NCBI RefSeq assembly: GCF_000003605.2
Contig: NW_003135342.1
Span: 181,160-208,230 of the forward strand
DNA: 27,071 nt
Direction: 5' to 3'
From: Saccoglossus kowalevskii
Lineage: Eukaryota; Hemichordata; Enteropneusta; Harrimaniidae
Below, piece by piece: positions 9,253 through 20,735 of this stretch. The notes under the pieces were generated by a model. The model ran no database searches, had not been told where the DNA came from, and saw nothing but the letters and a program-made list of their open reading frames with translations. The position numbers and the translations under genes were made by a program. Numbering within the stretch: the first letter of the stretch is position 1; every line of letters starts with the position of its first letter.

Positions 9253-12200
9253 TTGTTGTAGTGTAAATTTCAGGAAGTATGATTTTTACAAATGCCAATG
9301 TACCCTCTGAAATCTAGTTAGGTCAGATTGCTGAGGAGAGGGTAACCGGTACACAGAAAAAAAACAAAAAAACAACAGATGGTGTGGGATGTAGATGATT
9401 AGTAATGATGCAAACAAAAATGTTGCAGCCTTTGATTTCCGGAATTTTCACACATATTTTGTTCATACATGTGAATAATTTTACCCAAATTACAAATTTC
9501 TCATTTTTTTTGAAGATAAATTTTCAATGTATGATTTTCTATTCTGGAAACTTCTTAGCTGTGTGATTGGTTATTAAATTTGTGAGTGTTTCAATTTATC
9601 CATTTATTCGGGTATCCCACCTGTTGCACATAGTACAGTCTGTCTTAATAGTATATTTAGTTTTAGTTGTTTTAAATTTTATTCATAGTTCATGTTTTCT
9701 CAATTTATTTCTCAATAATTCATTATTGATATTTATTTACGGCATGTCATCTGAAAGTCTTAATTCGTGTCATTAAATGATTTTAAATGTGTTTCGACAA
9801 AGATAGATGAAAATGTCAACAAAGTATTCATAAATATTCTTTTTTGGCGACTAAATTTTTTATAATAATGAATATTAGATTATGTTATTTGAAAGTAAAT
9901 ATAGTAATTAATGCACCCATAAAGTGAATTCTAATGTTAATCTGAATAGGAAGATAATTTCATCAAATATTATTAAACATTACAAGATCACCAAGGAAGA
10001 ATTAACTTCACCAATGCGTGACATGACGAAAATTAATAAACTATTACATCATTTGAAAATGCACGGTTTAAAAAAATTATCTCTAAGCTGTTGATACTGA
10101 GTAACCTCGTTATAACTTTTCGTTTTCGTTATGTATAAACCAGTCCTAACAACAATGGTGCAGTCCGAGTTTGTTGTTTGAAAAAACAACACTGAGGTCT
10201 TGCCGATAAACCTGATAAAAGCGCAACCATGCCTTCTCTGGTCTTCATCGCTTGTAATGGTGATTGAATAAGAGCATCTCTTTGTATGTTTTTTTTTTAG
10301 AGAGATCAAAAGAGAACAATAGACAAATAAATAAACAGACAAGGTGAAAAAAAGAATCAGGCTGGGGGGAGTGTGTAGTCACGTTCGCTTTCAATTTCTA
10401 GCGTCTAGGTAGAAAAAAAGTACTGAGGGGATTTCAAGTGGTGTTCACGATATTAATCAAGGGCGTATGGGTGGCTGTGAAAGTCAATACCAATGGCTGG
10501 TTGAAAGGCATATATTGTCTGAACAGACTCAATGAGTTTAAGAGAGAGGTCTTTTTATGGCTGACTTGATCAAAGGGACCTGAATGTTGTACTCACAATA
10601 GACTTCATATTGTTAGGCTGTGTTTACCCTCCCTCCCTCCCTTTCTTTCATGCGCCCTGTTTTTCTGTGCTGTACCAAATTTATTTCCTTGAAAAAAAAA
10701 AAAAAACTTTAGTAAAATTATTTTCGCAACTTTATTCCAGAATTTTTTCTTCTTCGATATGGAGTACTGCTTTATATTTGCAATTGCCTGATTTGGTGCA
10801 ATTAAATGGAATTCATTTCAATGAAATTTACATAGTAATAGGCTCATTGGATTTGTCGGCTTTGAACAGCTTTTAGTTTTGGGTAAAGTCATGCCTAAAA
10901 CTCTTTTGTCGTTCCAGAGAATGTTTTTTCAAGTTGGGACAACGAGTAGTGCAAAATACTGGTGTCAATCATTCATACGAACAAGAGTTAAAATGGCGTC
11001 TGTTGGTGTGAATTATCAGCGGCCTTAAAGATTAAGTATAAAAATTAGTAGTTCTTGTGGACGAATACTGGCCGTAATGATCATAGCGAAACATCAACAT
11101 CGTAAATTGATTTTATAAAATTTTCTTTCTCCTTTTCTGTAGTCAGTTGAATTTTGACCGTTTCGTAATCTAATTTTAGTGTCAACCGCCAATTTGTTGG
11201 TAAAACGTTTCAAATAAAGGATAAAAAAAACACACCTTGACACTGTTAGAATCGGTAATCTGTTCCAATTTGTATATGTACTCACTGATCGTGGCGAAAC
11301 CTTGTAACTTTGCTTGGTTTTGTGTATTGACAAAAGTACAGTGAAAGCAATTACATACCACAAGAATCGAATGAAAAGAAAAGGTCGCCAGGAAACAAGC
11401 TAACAGGCTGTTGAAATGCGATACTTCTTTTTTTGTTGAGTTCACTTTTTTGAATTTCAAAAGAAAGGTATTTTTTTTTTTTTCATTAGAAATTAAACAT
11501 GTTTTGCCCCTAAATTGTGTGCAGTTTGTTAGCAAGTACGAAAACATGTACTCGTAAGTCAGGTAAATCACAAAATCTTATATAGAAATTGTCACCGCGG
11601 TCATATCGGTAAAGACAAATAGTCACATGACTCAATGTAGAATAGGTATTACAACATTGAACTATTAAAAAAAAAATCAAGTTCAAATTCAAATCATTTG
11701 TTTTTTGCAGATGTTCAGATTGCTTCTTTCATGCGTTACGCAAGATTTCGCATTGAACTGAAAATCGTCATAATGATGCAGTTCGAAAGTCATAAAAGTA
11801 AAAAGTTCACCACCATCCCAACATCCACAAATTCACAACCATCCTAAGAAACTCAACATCAACATACACATTTACAGTCGTTCATTTCCTCGAAGGTCGG
11901 CGTTGATATGTAATACGTAAAATGATATCTCTGTAAATTTAAATCGGATGAGGATTTCTGCAATACCTTCAGGCTAATCCAGTAAGATTATCAGAACTTC
12001 TAAATTAATCATATATTTTGACGAAATCTGGAGAATATATATGTATGAAAAAAAAGTAAGTTTAAAAAAGAAAAGATGAAAATAATCAAGAAAAAAACAC
12101 ATTTCTTTTTGCATTGTGTTACAAGGTGGGGTGGATTGTTTTAGTGTACATAAATACTATATTTTACACTATGTGTTTTAATATACCGTATATCTCATGG

Positions 12201-12899
12201 GACCCATATAAAATGCGACATAACAACCACTATCCTGTAGTTTTTAATGTAGATTATTTTTTAGGAGAAAAAATTAGAATTTTGAACAGATTTTTTGGCC
12301 AGGTGGCTTCTACTGCTTGTTCTTGTAGGCTATTTAGGAAACGGTTTTCATCAATCACTCACGCTTAATTCATCCAGTATTTATAAACGTACTAAAATAT
12401 TATACTTTTAATTGCCTTTATCGAATTACAAAATAATATTACAAATGACTTGCGTTAATTATTAAAACACTAAAATATTTTCTTTTTTTCACCAAAAAAA
12501 AAAAATAGCAAAATAAAATGGAATTTATATGTTTGATTTAAGAATAAAAATATGTTATATCATAAACATATTTATTGTTTTGACACGATTACACAACATG
12601 TGCAATGTTATTTACTGTATTCTATTATTGTAGGTTCTTTCGCAATTCAAAATCAATATTGTCGCAGTGTATTTTTTTTTTTTTGAGTATTTTGTTAAAG
12701 ATTTTAACTAAATGTTGCATGCTTATTAATTGATAATATTCTCTGTTTTCCGATTAATTTTTGAAAAGAATAAAACTACCTAATTAATTTGCTGTGGTGA
12801 TGATTAAAATTGTTGATAAAATGACTAGATCATTGATAAGTCAGGGGTGAAGGCAGTATAAAGACAGATTCAAACAAGACTCCACGTTTCCCCATGTTT
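9253..12899. other. Intronic AT-rich DNA, nothing recognised
   Basis: No exon, RNA gene or clear repeat boundary is visible. Many poly-A/poly-T runs occur (for example near 10686-10702 and 11470-11484). Minus-strand frames around 10049-10342 and 11094-11692 are T-rich chance frames: they are hydrophobic or Lys/Phe-rich, overlap one another in different frames and lack recognisable motifs. Confidence 0.5.
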
Positions 12900-13079
12900 G
12901 AAATAACTGAAATGCACACTCAGTCTTTGTCGATGTAGCTCAGTCGATAATTTGAGATTATTTGGGTATAAAAGCAGTCTGTGTGTCTATTATCATTATT
13001 AGCGTTTTGTTGGTTCTTACTGGTTTATGATCGATATACGTTCTATGTGTTGTGGAACAGTGCAAAGGGGTCATTCCTC

Positions 13080-13215
13080 GCCCAGGGTGAGAGTGCCTGG
13101 GAATCGGGTGTGGTGGTTGAATAAAGCCACGAGCTACGAGTAATGGATACAACCTTGGGTGTATTAAGGTTGACATCCACAGGTGTCTGTGTTCAACCCT
13201 GTCTGAGTAATGATG
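13080..13215 (+). repeat. SINE-like fragment with a B-box-like sequence
   Basis: The segment ends with CCACAGGTGTCTGTGTTCAACCCTGTCTG. Its core, TGTTCAACCC, resembles the RNA polymerase III internal B box (GGTTCRANNCC, about 9 of 11 positions). A closely related string occurs at 17675-17705. A perfect 6-bp stem (CCCAGG/CCTGGG) lies at 13081-13101, and an A-box-like GTAGCTCAGTCG lies upstream at about 12936. A-to-B-box spacing is too large for a tRNA gene. I read it as an old tRNA-derived SINE fragment, tentatively. Confidence 0.3.
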
Positions 13216-15567
13216 GGATAGAGCTTAATGCCATTATGATAGAAAGAGGGTCTCAAAGCAGTCTTACATACATACGCACCTACTCGTGCTTATTTGCGCA
13301 TACAAAAAAAGTCTAGGCAGACAACAGTGACAATCGATGTCGAAGTTTGTGAAAATTTAACAGAAAATAATACTCTGCTTGATAAACAGGTCTTTTTATA
13401 CATCTTAAAAAAATGATAATATCTGAAAAGTAATTACAATCAAAATTAACCTGTTATGATCAAAACAGCATTTTAAAATGGGGTAAAACCTGATACAAAA
13501 AAAAACACAGGTAATATGATCTGTTAAAAAAGGCTTCAACCAAACACAATAAAAACATCTGTAAGTATATAAATCATTTTTCAACAAAACAAAAGAAAAT
13601 TATTTTATTTTTTTTGAGCGTTATAATTCAATACTTGTCAGTTATTTGGTTTTGTACATTTAAAAAAAATGATTTGTCAAGCATTCGTTTCCTACAATGA
13701 CCTGTACTTGATTTGAAGCAAAATATGGTAGATATTTTATTTGCTGTTTTGTTGCTGCGAGTAATCTGATTTTGAATTGACTGACATCTTTGAAATCAGC
13801 GTATTTCCTTTGACAAGATCAATAAGCTGGTGCTTAGTGTTTCACCATGACCTTACCCTCACAATTGTCATTTTGTATTGGTATTCAAATATTTGTTAAT
13901 TATTTTTCTGGAATGTATCAGTTTTGAGTTGCATATTTTATCTAAAAAAAAAAAAAAATTTAGAACTTTTTTTCAGTCTTCAATGTTTCAATTTACCGGT
14001 GTATATATGCCATGAAATTAGAACATTTTTGAGTTATGAACAAAAAAAACAAAAAAAACAAAAAAATGCTTTTCAGTCTCAATTTTTAATAGCATTCACT
14101 TTATAATTTTATTTTACAATGACAGTGCTAATTTAATTCTTAGTCATTGAAAAGAATTTTCCGAGCTAAAAACTCTGGGTTCCAAATTGTTCAACGTCAT
14201 TGTCGACTTCTGTCAGTTTTCACAATGTAAAATCGCTATAACATCTGTCTGTTTTGAATAAATGTCAAAATACAAATCCGCCAGTAATAGCAAATATTGT
14301 TAATTTGCCACAAAACGACATTCTAACTTGACAGATGATGAATTTTTGAACCTTTTTTATTGCTGACTTTATCAGGAATAAATTATTGAATCTAAATATC
14401 TTAAATATGAATATTTTTTACACTGGCAGAGATTTATTCAGATTGTATGACTTCAGAGGAATCTTAGTTACGGTGTGGATTGTTCGACCAGGCCGGATGA
14501 GATAGAACACTGAATTAAAATAATATTATTATTATTATAGAAAGGTGGCCATACATCCCTGTTACATATTCCCTGTAAACATGTGGCAAAGTGAACATGC
14601 AATTTTTCAAATACGTATAATCAAGTGGGACAGAGGATGAGGGAAGTGTCCCTTAGCACAGAAATATATTTAAAATAACAATCTTTTTGAAGAAAAATCT
14701 TTGGCTGGATCGAGGAATCATTTTATTGGTGTTGATCATGAATTGATAGTATTATCTTGGCAGATTATGTTTTCCTGAAGGCAATTAAATATCGTCATGA
14801 GCTGACCAATGCTTACATCGATATAACCAGTGTGTTTGAGCCTGAGGGATAGTGTGGATGATGAAATGTGTGAATATACACATCTGGAAGATTAAACAGA
14901 TTTTTGTATCAGTATTAACATGCAGTCTGAACATGGTAAAAATGGCCAGAATGAACAGCAATCTTGAAAAAGTTAGTTTCAATAAACCAAACCTGTTGCA
15001 CACAATCCTGTCAATCAAATTTATTCTCAAATGCATTTAGACTATTGGCTCTGTCTCTAACAGAAGTGCACTTTAAACCTTTTCGCTACTGGACTTTCTA
15101 ACCCAAATTTTTCTGCACTTTTTTCTTCTATTCTTCAATATTTCTGGAAATGAACCGTAATTTTGGAGCAAACAGACCAAATTTGAGTCAATCGATGGTT
15201 TTTACTCAAAAAATTTGTTATTTTTGTTTCAATCTTCTCAAGGAAAGTGCAGACTATAACTGGGACTATTTTGTAAATTTGTATAAATTAAGAGAACTGG
15301 TAGTGAATAGAAACAAAAATTGCATTTACCTGCATGTCTTACATTTGTATCATTTGGCCAGAGATATGGTTCCATCATTTACATAAGCATATGCACTACT
15401 AATAGAGCAACTATGGTATATCGTGTTTTGCATAAAATACTAATTACTGTGGTGAAAAAATGTCTGTCTCGTTGCTAAATATTTGTACTGGCTACAGTAG
15501 CGATCGTGATTGTGTTAAGTGGGGTTTTGTAAATTCATATTCAAATTTAACAAACCTGGATTACAAT
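13216..15567. other. Intronic AT-rich DNA, nothing recognised
   Basis: No gene is seen. The stretch contains A-rich runs (around 14040-14067), a short (ATT)n repeat around 14524-14539 and other low-complexity sequence. Open frames such as 14852-15040 have no motif, splice support or homology that I can recognise. Confidence 0.5.
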
Positions 15568-15569
15568 TA

Positions 15570-15750
15570 CTGTAAAATCTGTATTAGAAGCTGCGGCTTC
15601 TATTAAAATTGGTATAAAGCAACAGAGGGGATGCGGCTTATATTAGAGCATCTACACATATGAGAAATGATGAATTTTTGGTTCTCAATTGTACAAAAAG
15701 AATGGGTGCGACTTATATTAGGGATGCGGCTTCTAATACAGATTTTACGG
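15570..15750. mobile_element. MITE with TA target sites and internal GCGGCTT repeats
   Basis: This is a 181-bp element flanked by TA at 15568-15569 and 15751-15752. The left end CTGTAAAATCTGTATTAGAA and the reverse complement of the right end, CCGTAAAATCTGTATTAGAA, are nearly identical. Inside, the phrase TGCGGCTTMTATTA recurs about four times (near 15592, 15632, 15707 and 15725; one copy reads TGCGACTT), giving the element a tandem-like interior. It has no transposase coding capacity, and open frames overlapping it are fortuitous. It shares the CTGTAAAAT terminus with the other TA-flanked elements, suggesting a related transposase, but its interior differs. Confidence 0.65.
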
Positions 15751-15752
15751 TA

Positions 15753-17580
15753 CTTAAATTTCATATCAATCTTTTGGTGCAGGTATCTAAAACAGAAAAG
15801 GGTAGGGGTAACAGACTTATTTGGTTGGGCTTGTTATTTATCCAAGGGAAAATACCAATGAATTTTTTTTTTTTCAGAATTGTCGGTCATTACAAGTTTT
15901 TCATCTGTGGCGGCTGTTGTTAAAAAATGAGGAAATAATGGCCCCATTGGCCGCCACTAATGGCACCAAAATGAGAAATAGACACATGGCATCTGTCAAA
16001 TAGCAGAAAAAACTATGTAAGAAAAAAGGCAAATTATTGTGATGTATAGTCGTATCTGACAGTTGGTAATAGGTCGGCCCGTTACGTTAGTCTGTTGCAG
16101 ACACATTAAAATGGTGTACTTTACAATTTTAGCTAGAATTAATTTTCGATGAAAAGTCATTTTGCCGGTTTTCTATGATGATTTTTTTATTGATTTTTGA
16201 TGAGTCAAATATTAAATATATGAAACTGCATTTTAACTGGACGCATGCATATAAATTTTAACTGAATTAATCGGCAAAAATACCAAAAATAAATTTCTAA
16301 ATAAAGTATGTACTTTTAATACAGTAATTTATTATGACCCACATGATAGATTTTTTGATTTTTTTTTTTTTTGAATATCTTCATTTGTTTTGTACTTGAT
16401 AAATGTTTTTAAAATTTGTTAATTTTTTTTTTTTTTTTTGTGAATGAAAAGGTGAGTAAAGATCATAATGGCAGAGAAGAGGTTAAACAAGCAATGTGTT
16501 CCAAAAAAAGAAGGGGGAGGTATAACGCCAATAAATAACATCGTCTGTGTTGACCACAGTTTCTTTTGTCTGGATAGTCTTCATGACAATTGGGAAATCA
16601 AAACGTCCCATATTAGATTGTTTCTGGATTTGAATAACTTTTTTTTTTCCTGAGTATAACAAACTTATCCCCCAATTACTGTTGTATTCAGCTCGTACCA
16701 TGAACCCGGTTTTTCTTTTGCGAGAAACGTTTTCGTGAAAATTCGCGAAGGATAATGTTGAAATTTTGTAGTAGTAAAAATTTAGCTCAATTTCGAACTA
16801 TTAGTCTTTCCTTAAATGTTATAGTGCTGCCAGCAAAACAGGTTACGATATTTCCAGAAAATAATGTTTACGAAAATTTTTTACGGCTAAATCATAACGC
16901 AATGTTATTAAAATGTGCATATATTTACATGGCTTCCAATTCCAATTCCAACTTAGATTTAATTTTATTAAACCATAGACCTTAGAAGGTCCATGTTTAA
17001 ACAAGGTCAATCCAGAATCTTTTTCTATCGGGTATCAGCAGACAAATAAGGACAAGCTGATATGCAAAGCTATGTTGAATGAAACGTGGAAATTTGTGTT
17101 TTGTTTAAATATTTGTTTGTTATTTTTAAAACTGTCACTCGATTCTGTAGAAAACGACACCAAAACAACTGAAAATTGTACGTTATGTGAGCAAGACTGG
17201 ACAAGATGTTTGGTTTTTAGGCTGAATTAGTTTCTGCAGGTTTTTTTTTTTTTGTGCCCGGTCGTAGCATTCCCCACTTTGTACGATCTGCATAGAACAT
17301 ATCTTACTGATCCCTGTAAGGGACAATGGCCTTGGGGTTTGAATGTTAATGAGAAATCTTATCTTGAAAATCCTGAAATCAAATTTTGGAAGCATGTCCT
17401 AAAATGAAGTGGAGTGGTGTTAAATGTTTACAACAATGAAAACTATGTTTGTTTGGTGATAAGACACCATGACCTTGTTTCTGTCAAGTACAGGCTGGTT
17501 TCATTGCTGGAATATTTTTGGATTTGTTGCCATGCCAACCGTTTTTATCATTTCAAATAGCATTCACGATAATCTAAAAT
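15753..17580. other. Intronic AT-rich DNA, nothing recognised
   Basis: Only low-complexity sequence is seen, with long poly-T tracts near 16359-16371 and 16424-16439. No splice-bounded coding exon or repeat boundary can be supported. Confidence 0.5.
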
Positions 17581-17589
17581 ATCTTTAAT

Positions 17590-17710
17590 TGGGTGGGTGG
17601 GGGTCCAAAGCCACATGGCTTTGCTGAGATTCATTGACCAATGAATTTATAAACTTGGGGGGGATGGGGGGGTCCATAGGTGTTTGTGTTCAACCGGGCC
17701 TGGTTGTCGT
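17590..17710 (+). repeat. G-rich hairpin cluster and second SINE-like fragment
   Basis: Two perfect inverted repeats lie side by side: AAAGCC/GGCTTT (17607-17622) and ATTCATTG/CAATGAAT (17629-17646). They are bracketed by two G-rich GGGGGTCCA strings. The segment ends with CCATAGGTGTTTGTGTTCAACC (about 17675-17696), near-identical to the string at about 13170-13192. The shared sequence includes a B-box-like core, so both may come from one SINE family. Confidence 0.35.
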
Positions 17711-18520
17711 CGTTAAATTGCGATAATGTCATTACGTTTGCAGGATTGGTCACATAGCCCTGTCACGTACTTGAAATCCCAAACATATAAAATATATCGT
17801 TTCTGTGGCGAAGGCAAGAGCGACAAAAGTGAAATGCAGCCAAACGGCTGTCACCTAGCCCGAAAATATTTTTTTGCCTATAAAATGCACTGTCCATATG
17901 TAATACCATATTTGCTCTATTAGAAGTGCATCTCCAAAAAGACAAAAGACAAAAATGTCATTTATTGTATGCTAGGTCATTTAAATATGATTTATTTTTG
18001 CCTATTAGGAAAACCTGTAGAGATGGAAAATACAGCAGCCAAACATTACACAAATAACAGAATATCATTTGTAGGAGTAAAAAAATATATGAATGATTTC
18101 TTTGAAAAATAACAACCCTTATGAAACAAGCAACAAGATTTCTTATGGCATATTTTTTTTAACATTCCCTGGTCGTTTTGAGTCGCAGAAGATGGCATTT
18201 GTTTCAGCTTTTAGCTGATGTATTTTCGCTGTGATCGTCAAGGCATGTTGTGTATTGTTTTGCGTCAGTCTGGGTTCTGTAATAAAATATACTTACTGAA
18301 TTAGAAAATAAATTGAATTTTTACAAGATTATATCTTATCTAATGGGTGAAAAATTAATCCTGAATGGATGCAAGTTAATCTGGGTTTCTCTAGCTGACC
18401 GTATATTGATTTGGGATAATTATTTTCCCGGATTTTCCAAGCTAAAAAAAAAAAGAAGAAAATCTGCAAATGCACTAGAAAACAGTAATAATGAAAAAAA
18501 ATAATGTCACACTGACTTGT
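17711..18520. other. Intronic DNA, nothing recognised
   Basis: No gene, repeat boundary or regulatory motif could be supported in this stretch. Overlapping frames on both strands around 17726-17945 lack motifs. Confidence 0.45.
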
Positions 18521-18745
18521 CGTTTTTTAACCCCATGATAAAAATTGATTTTCATCAAACACCTACAGTGTAGGTACTTGAGTGTTGGTAGGTAAATGAC
18601 CTTTGTCAAAATCAAAATCTGCAAAATTGCGAAACAAACCAACAACAGTGTAAAATACATGTTACACCAACGGTGTTTTTAATCCCACGATGGAAATGAG
18701 TTTAAGCAAACATCCAGGTACTTGACCGTTGGTAGGTAAGTAACC
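18521..18745. repeat. Tandem duplication, two diverged units of roughly 145-150 bp
   Basis: Unit 1 (from about 18521) and unit 2 (from about 18672) share the order of several blocks: TTTTTAAYCCCAYGATRRAAA, then CAAACAYC, then AGGTACTTGA..GTTGGTAGGTAA and TGACCTTTG/TAACCTTAG. The block offset is 144-152 bases because of indels. The units are diverged, so the duplication is old. No coding potential is evident. The following 18760-19030 has a repeat-like character, but I could not find its ends. Confidence 0.55.
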
Positions 18746-20069
18746 TTAGTTGAAATTCTCGGGTGCCAACGCCGACACAACTTGATACAACATGCATTTC
18801 TGATGACATCACCAGGAGTAAAGTTTCACAGGATCAACAAAAGGGGGATTTGTCGCAATTCTCTCGACAAGTTAGTGACCTCGGTTTCGGTCCTAATATA
18901 TCCTGTCTTTTAGCAATTAGTACAGTGGTCCGAACACAAACAATTGGTATCAAACTGGACAATGGTCTTTTTATTCTGGCCATTAGAGTAATGATGACTC
19001 TCCCTAATTCAAGTGTCCATTTTGGGACCAAATGGAACTGTTTCAGTCTTTGTTGTCCAGCAATTTAAATCAAGCTGAGTGCCAACTATTGTGTACGAAA
19101 TTGAAAAGTTTCAAAACATATAATCCTCCTCCTCCCCCCTTAAACAACCTTCTGAATGTCATCTTAGTGGGTTTTTTTTTTTTCTATGCAGCTTTATCAG
19201 GCTTTGTTACAGTTTGGTGTCATTATGTAATTTTTGAAGTGTTTGTCAAATAGTATGTCAGCTCAATGGTGGCACAGCCGTAGTTGTGTGTAACATGTAA
19301 ATACAATTCTTTTTGTGTTTCACAATGTCGCATGTAGCAAGAATGTTCGTTAACACATGTCTAGTTTTTTTTTTTTAACAAAAATAGGATATTTGATATT
19401 CTGGAAATGTTTTGACTAGAAGTTAGTTTTAGATTTTAGCAAACGTCGACCTCCACATTAAAGCAAAAGTCCAGAGTATTTCCTTCGGGTGTAGGGACTT
19501 TTGGTTATAAAGTAAATATATGTATATTTTCAATCATGCCATTGACCCACGCTGTTTCATTGCTCAAACATATCAAATTATAAGTGGAAGTTTACTTGTA
19601 GTTACTCAAACTATAAAAATTTAGGCAGGAAATGCTGTATCCCAGTTCATTTGTGTTCAAACAAACAGTTTCAGTGGTTTATGACTGTTTTGTTGACATT
19701 ATTTGGCACAGTTGAGTGAAGTGTGTCAAGGTGTAACCATAGACCCAGAGAACGGGAAAAATCGTTTCATATACTTGTACGACATTGTTTTAGTAATGAC
19801 CATTATCATTATAATAATAATAATAATAATAATAAAGTTTTATTACACCGTAATGAAATTACAAATTCATTTTTGGCTGAAAGTAAGAGAAAGGTAACAA
19901 GTAAAAGTAGGTAGTGAAAATGAATGCAGTTTGTGTTTTTCAAAATTCACTTTCAGATACCGTGCCACTTGTCTAATCAGTTTATGTATCGTACATGTAT
20001 CGTAATTAGATATAAACATAATAAATCCTTCAAGCAAATTACTGTTATTTCTCACTGTGTGAATATATA
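18746..20069. other. Intronic DNA with an (AAT)n microsatellite
   Basis: An (ATA/AAT)n microsatellite of about 8-9 units spans roughly 19810-19836; the poly-isoleucine or poly-asparagine in frames across it is an artefact. Frames on both strands at 18763-19068 are open and start without ATG; they show no motif I recognise and may lie in an undefined repeat. Nothing else is supported. Confidence 0.45.
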
Positions 20070-20071
20070 TA

Positions 20072-20279
20072 CTGTAAAATGACTAATTTTCACTGTGTTT
20101 AAATTTCGCTGATTAATCATTTCAGGCACATTCAATTGGTTTTAAATTTCACAGTTTTATAATTTAGATAATGTGTTCTATGCTAAATTTTACATATTCA
20201 CTGGGTTTTAATATAGTGCATTTGACAATCAGCAAAATATGCAAAATTAAAACCCAGTGAATAATTAATCATTTTACAA
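20072..20279. mobile_element. Tc1/mariner-like MITE, copy 2
   Basis: This 208-bp element is flanked by TA at 20070-20071 and 20280-20281. The left end CTGTAAAATGACTAATTTTC pairs with the right end, whose reverse complement reads TTGTAAAATGATTAATTATT. The inverted similarity goes on through CACTGKGTTTWAATTT. It has the same length and similar ends to copy 1, and its right end is very similar to the right end of the element at 20421. It is non-coding. The family assignment is an inference from TA sites and termini. Confidence 0.7.
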
Positions 20280-20420
20280 TACTTTAAAGTCTGTTAACAG
20301 ACTATAATGGGTTTGTGTAAGCGATATATGCACTTACGGTGATGCGCGAATGGCGAGAAATCGTGCTGTTAAATTTGTGTATGTTCATCACATTTTTCGA
20401 CTACGGTAAATTACAAACTA

Positions 20421-20733
20421 CTGTAAATGCATTATTCCCTGGTTTTTAATTTTGATAATTTTGCTAAATTAAATCTTATGATATTGTAAATATCATTAGA
20501 ACTCATTGTATCCCTGCCAAGAAAATAAACTTAAAGGGCGGCAGTCGTCGCACCGCGTCCTGTTCGATATGGGACTCATAGCGACGTATACAACGTGTGT
20601 AAAGTACATTGTTTATTCACATGAAATTCGAACACGCGCTGCGCGACGACTACCGCGCTTTAAAACCAAGTGAAATTGCTCAAAACATCAAAATAGTCAA
20701 ATTAAACACCAGTGAAAATAAATGGTTTTACAG
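20421..20733. mobile_element. Tc1/mariner-like MITE, copy 3, interrupted by a second element
   Basis: TA dinucleotides flank it (20419-20420 and 20734-20735). The left end CTGTAAATGCATTATTCCCT and the reverse complement of the right end, CTGTAAAACCATTTATTTTC, are related and continue through CTGG(T)KTTTAATTT. The 313-bp length falls to about 184 bp once the TTAA-flanked insertion at 20531-20663 is discounted, close to the 208 bp of the other two copies. It lies only 141 bases from copy 2. Confidence 0.65.
20531..20663. mobile_element. TTAA-flanked inverted-repeat element nested in a MITE
   Basis: The element is bounded by TTAA at 20531-20534 and 20660-20663. The left end reads AGGGCGGCAGTCGTCGCACC, and the reverse complement of the right end reads AGCGCGGTAGTCGTCGCGCA. 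About 129 bp of non-coding sequence, strikingly GC- and CpG-rich for this window, lies between and includes these ends. TTAA duplications are typical of piggyBac-type transposition, though the terminal bases are not the usual CCY of that superfamily, so the assignment is open. Removing it with one TTAA leaves continuous MITE-like sequence, showing that it inserted later than its host. Confidence 0.65.
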
Positions 20734-20735
20734 TA

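Noticed and set aside
11094-11692. Three overlapping minus-strand frames of 60-129 codons
   Set aside because: They overlap in different frames and are Phe/Lys/Thr-rich, with no domains or splice context; this is typical of AT-rich non-coding DNA.
12930-12960. tRNA gene suggested by GTAGCTCAGTCG
   Set aside because: No B box lies at the correct distance and no cloverleaf can be drawn; at most it is an A-box-like relic of a SINE.
15660-15923. Open frames across the MITE at 15570-15750
   Set aside because: They start inside the transposon and run into low-complexity sequence; no transposase motif is present.
18763-19068. 101-codon plus-strand frame and its antisense 65-codon frame
   Set aside because: Neither starts with ATG in good context, no motif is recognised, and the segment follows a tandem duplication with a repeat-like character.
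19703-19914. Frames with poly-Ile or poly-Asn
   Set aside because: They are translations of the (AAT)n microsatellite at about 19810-19836.
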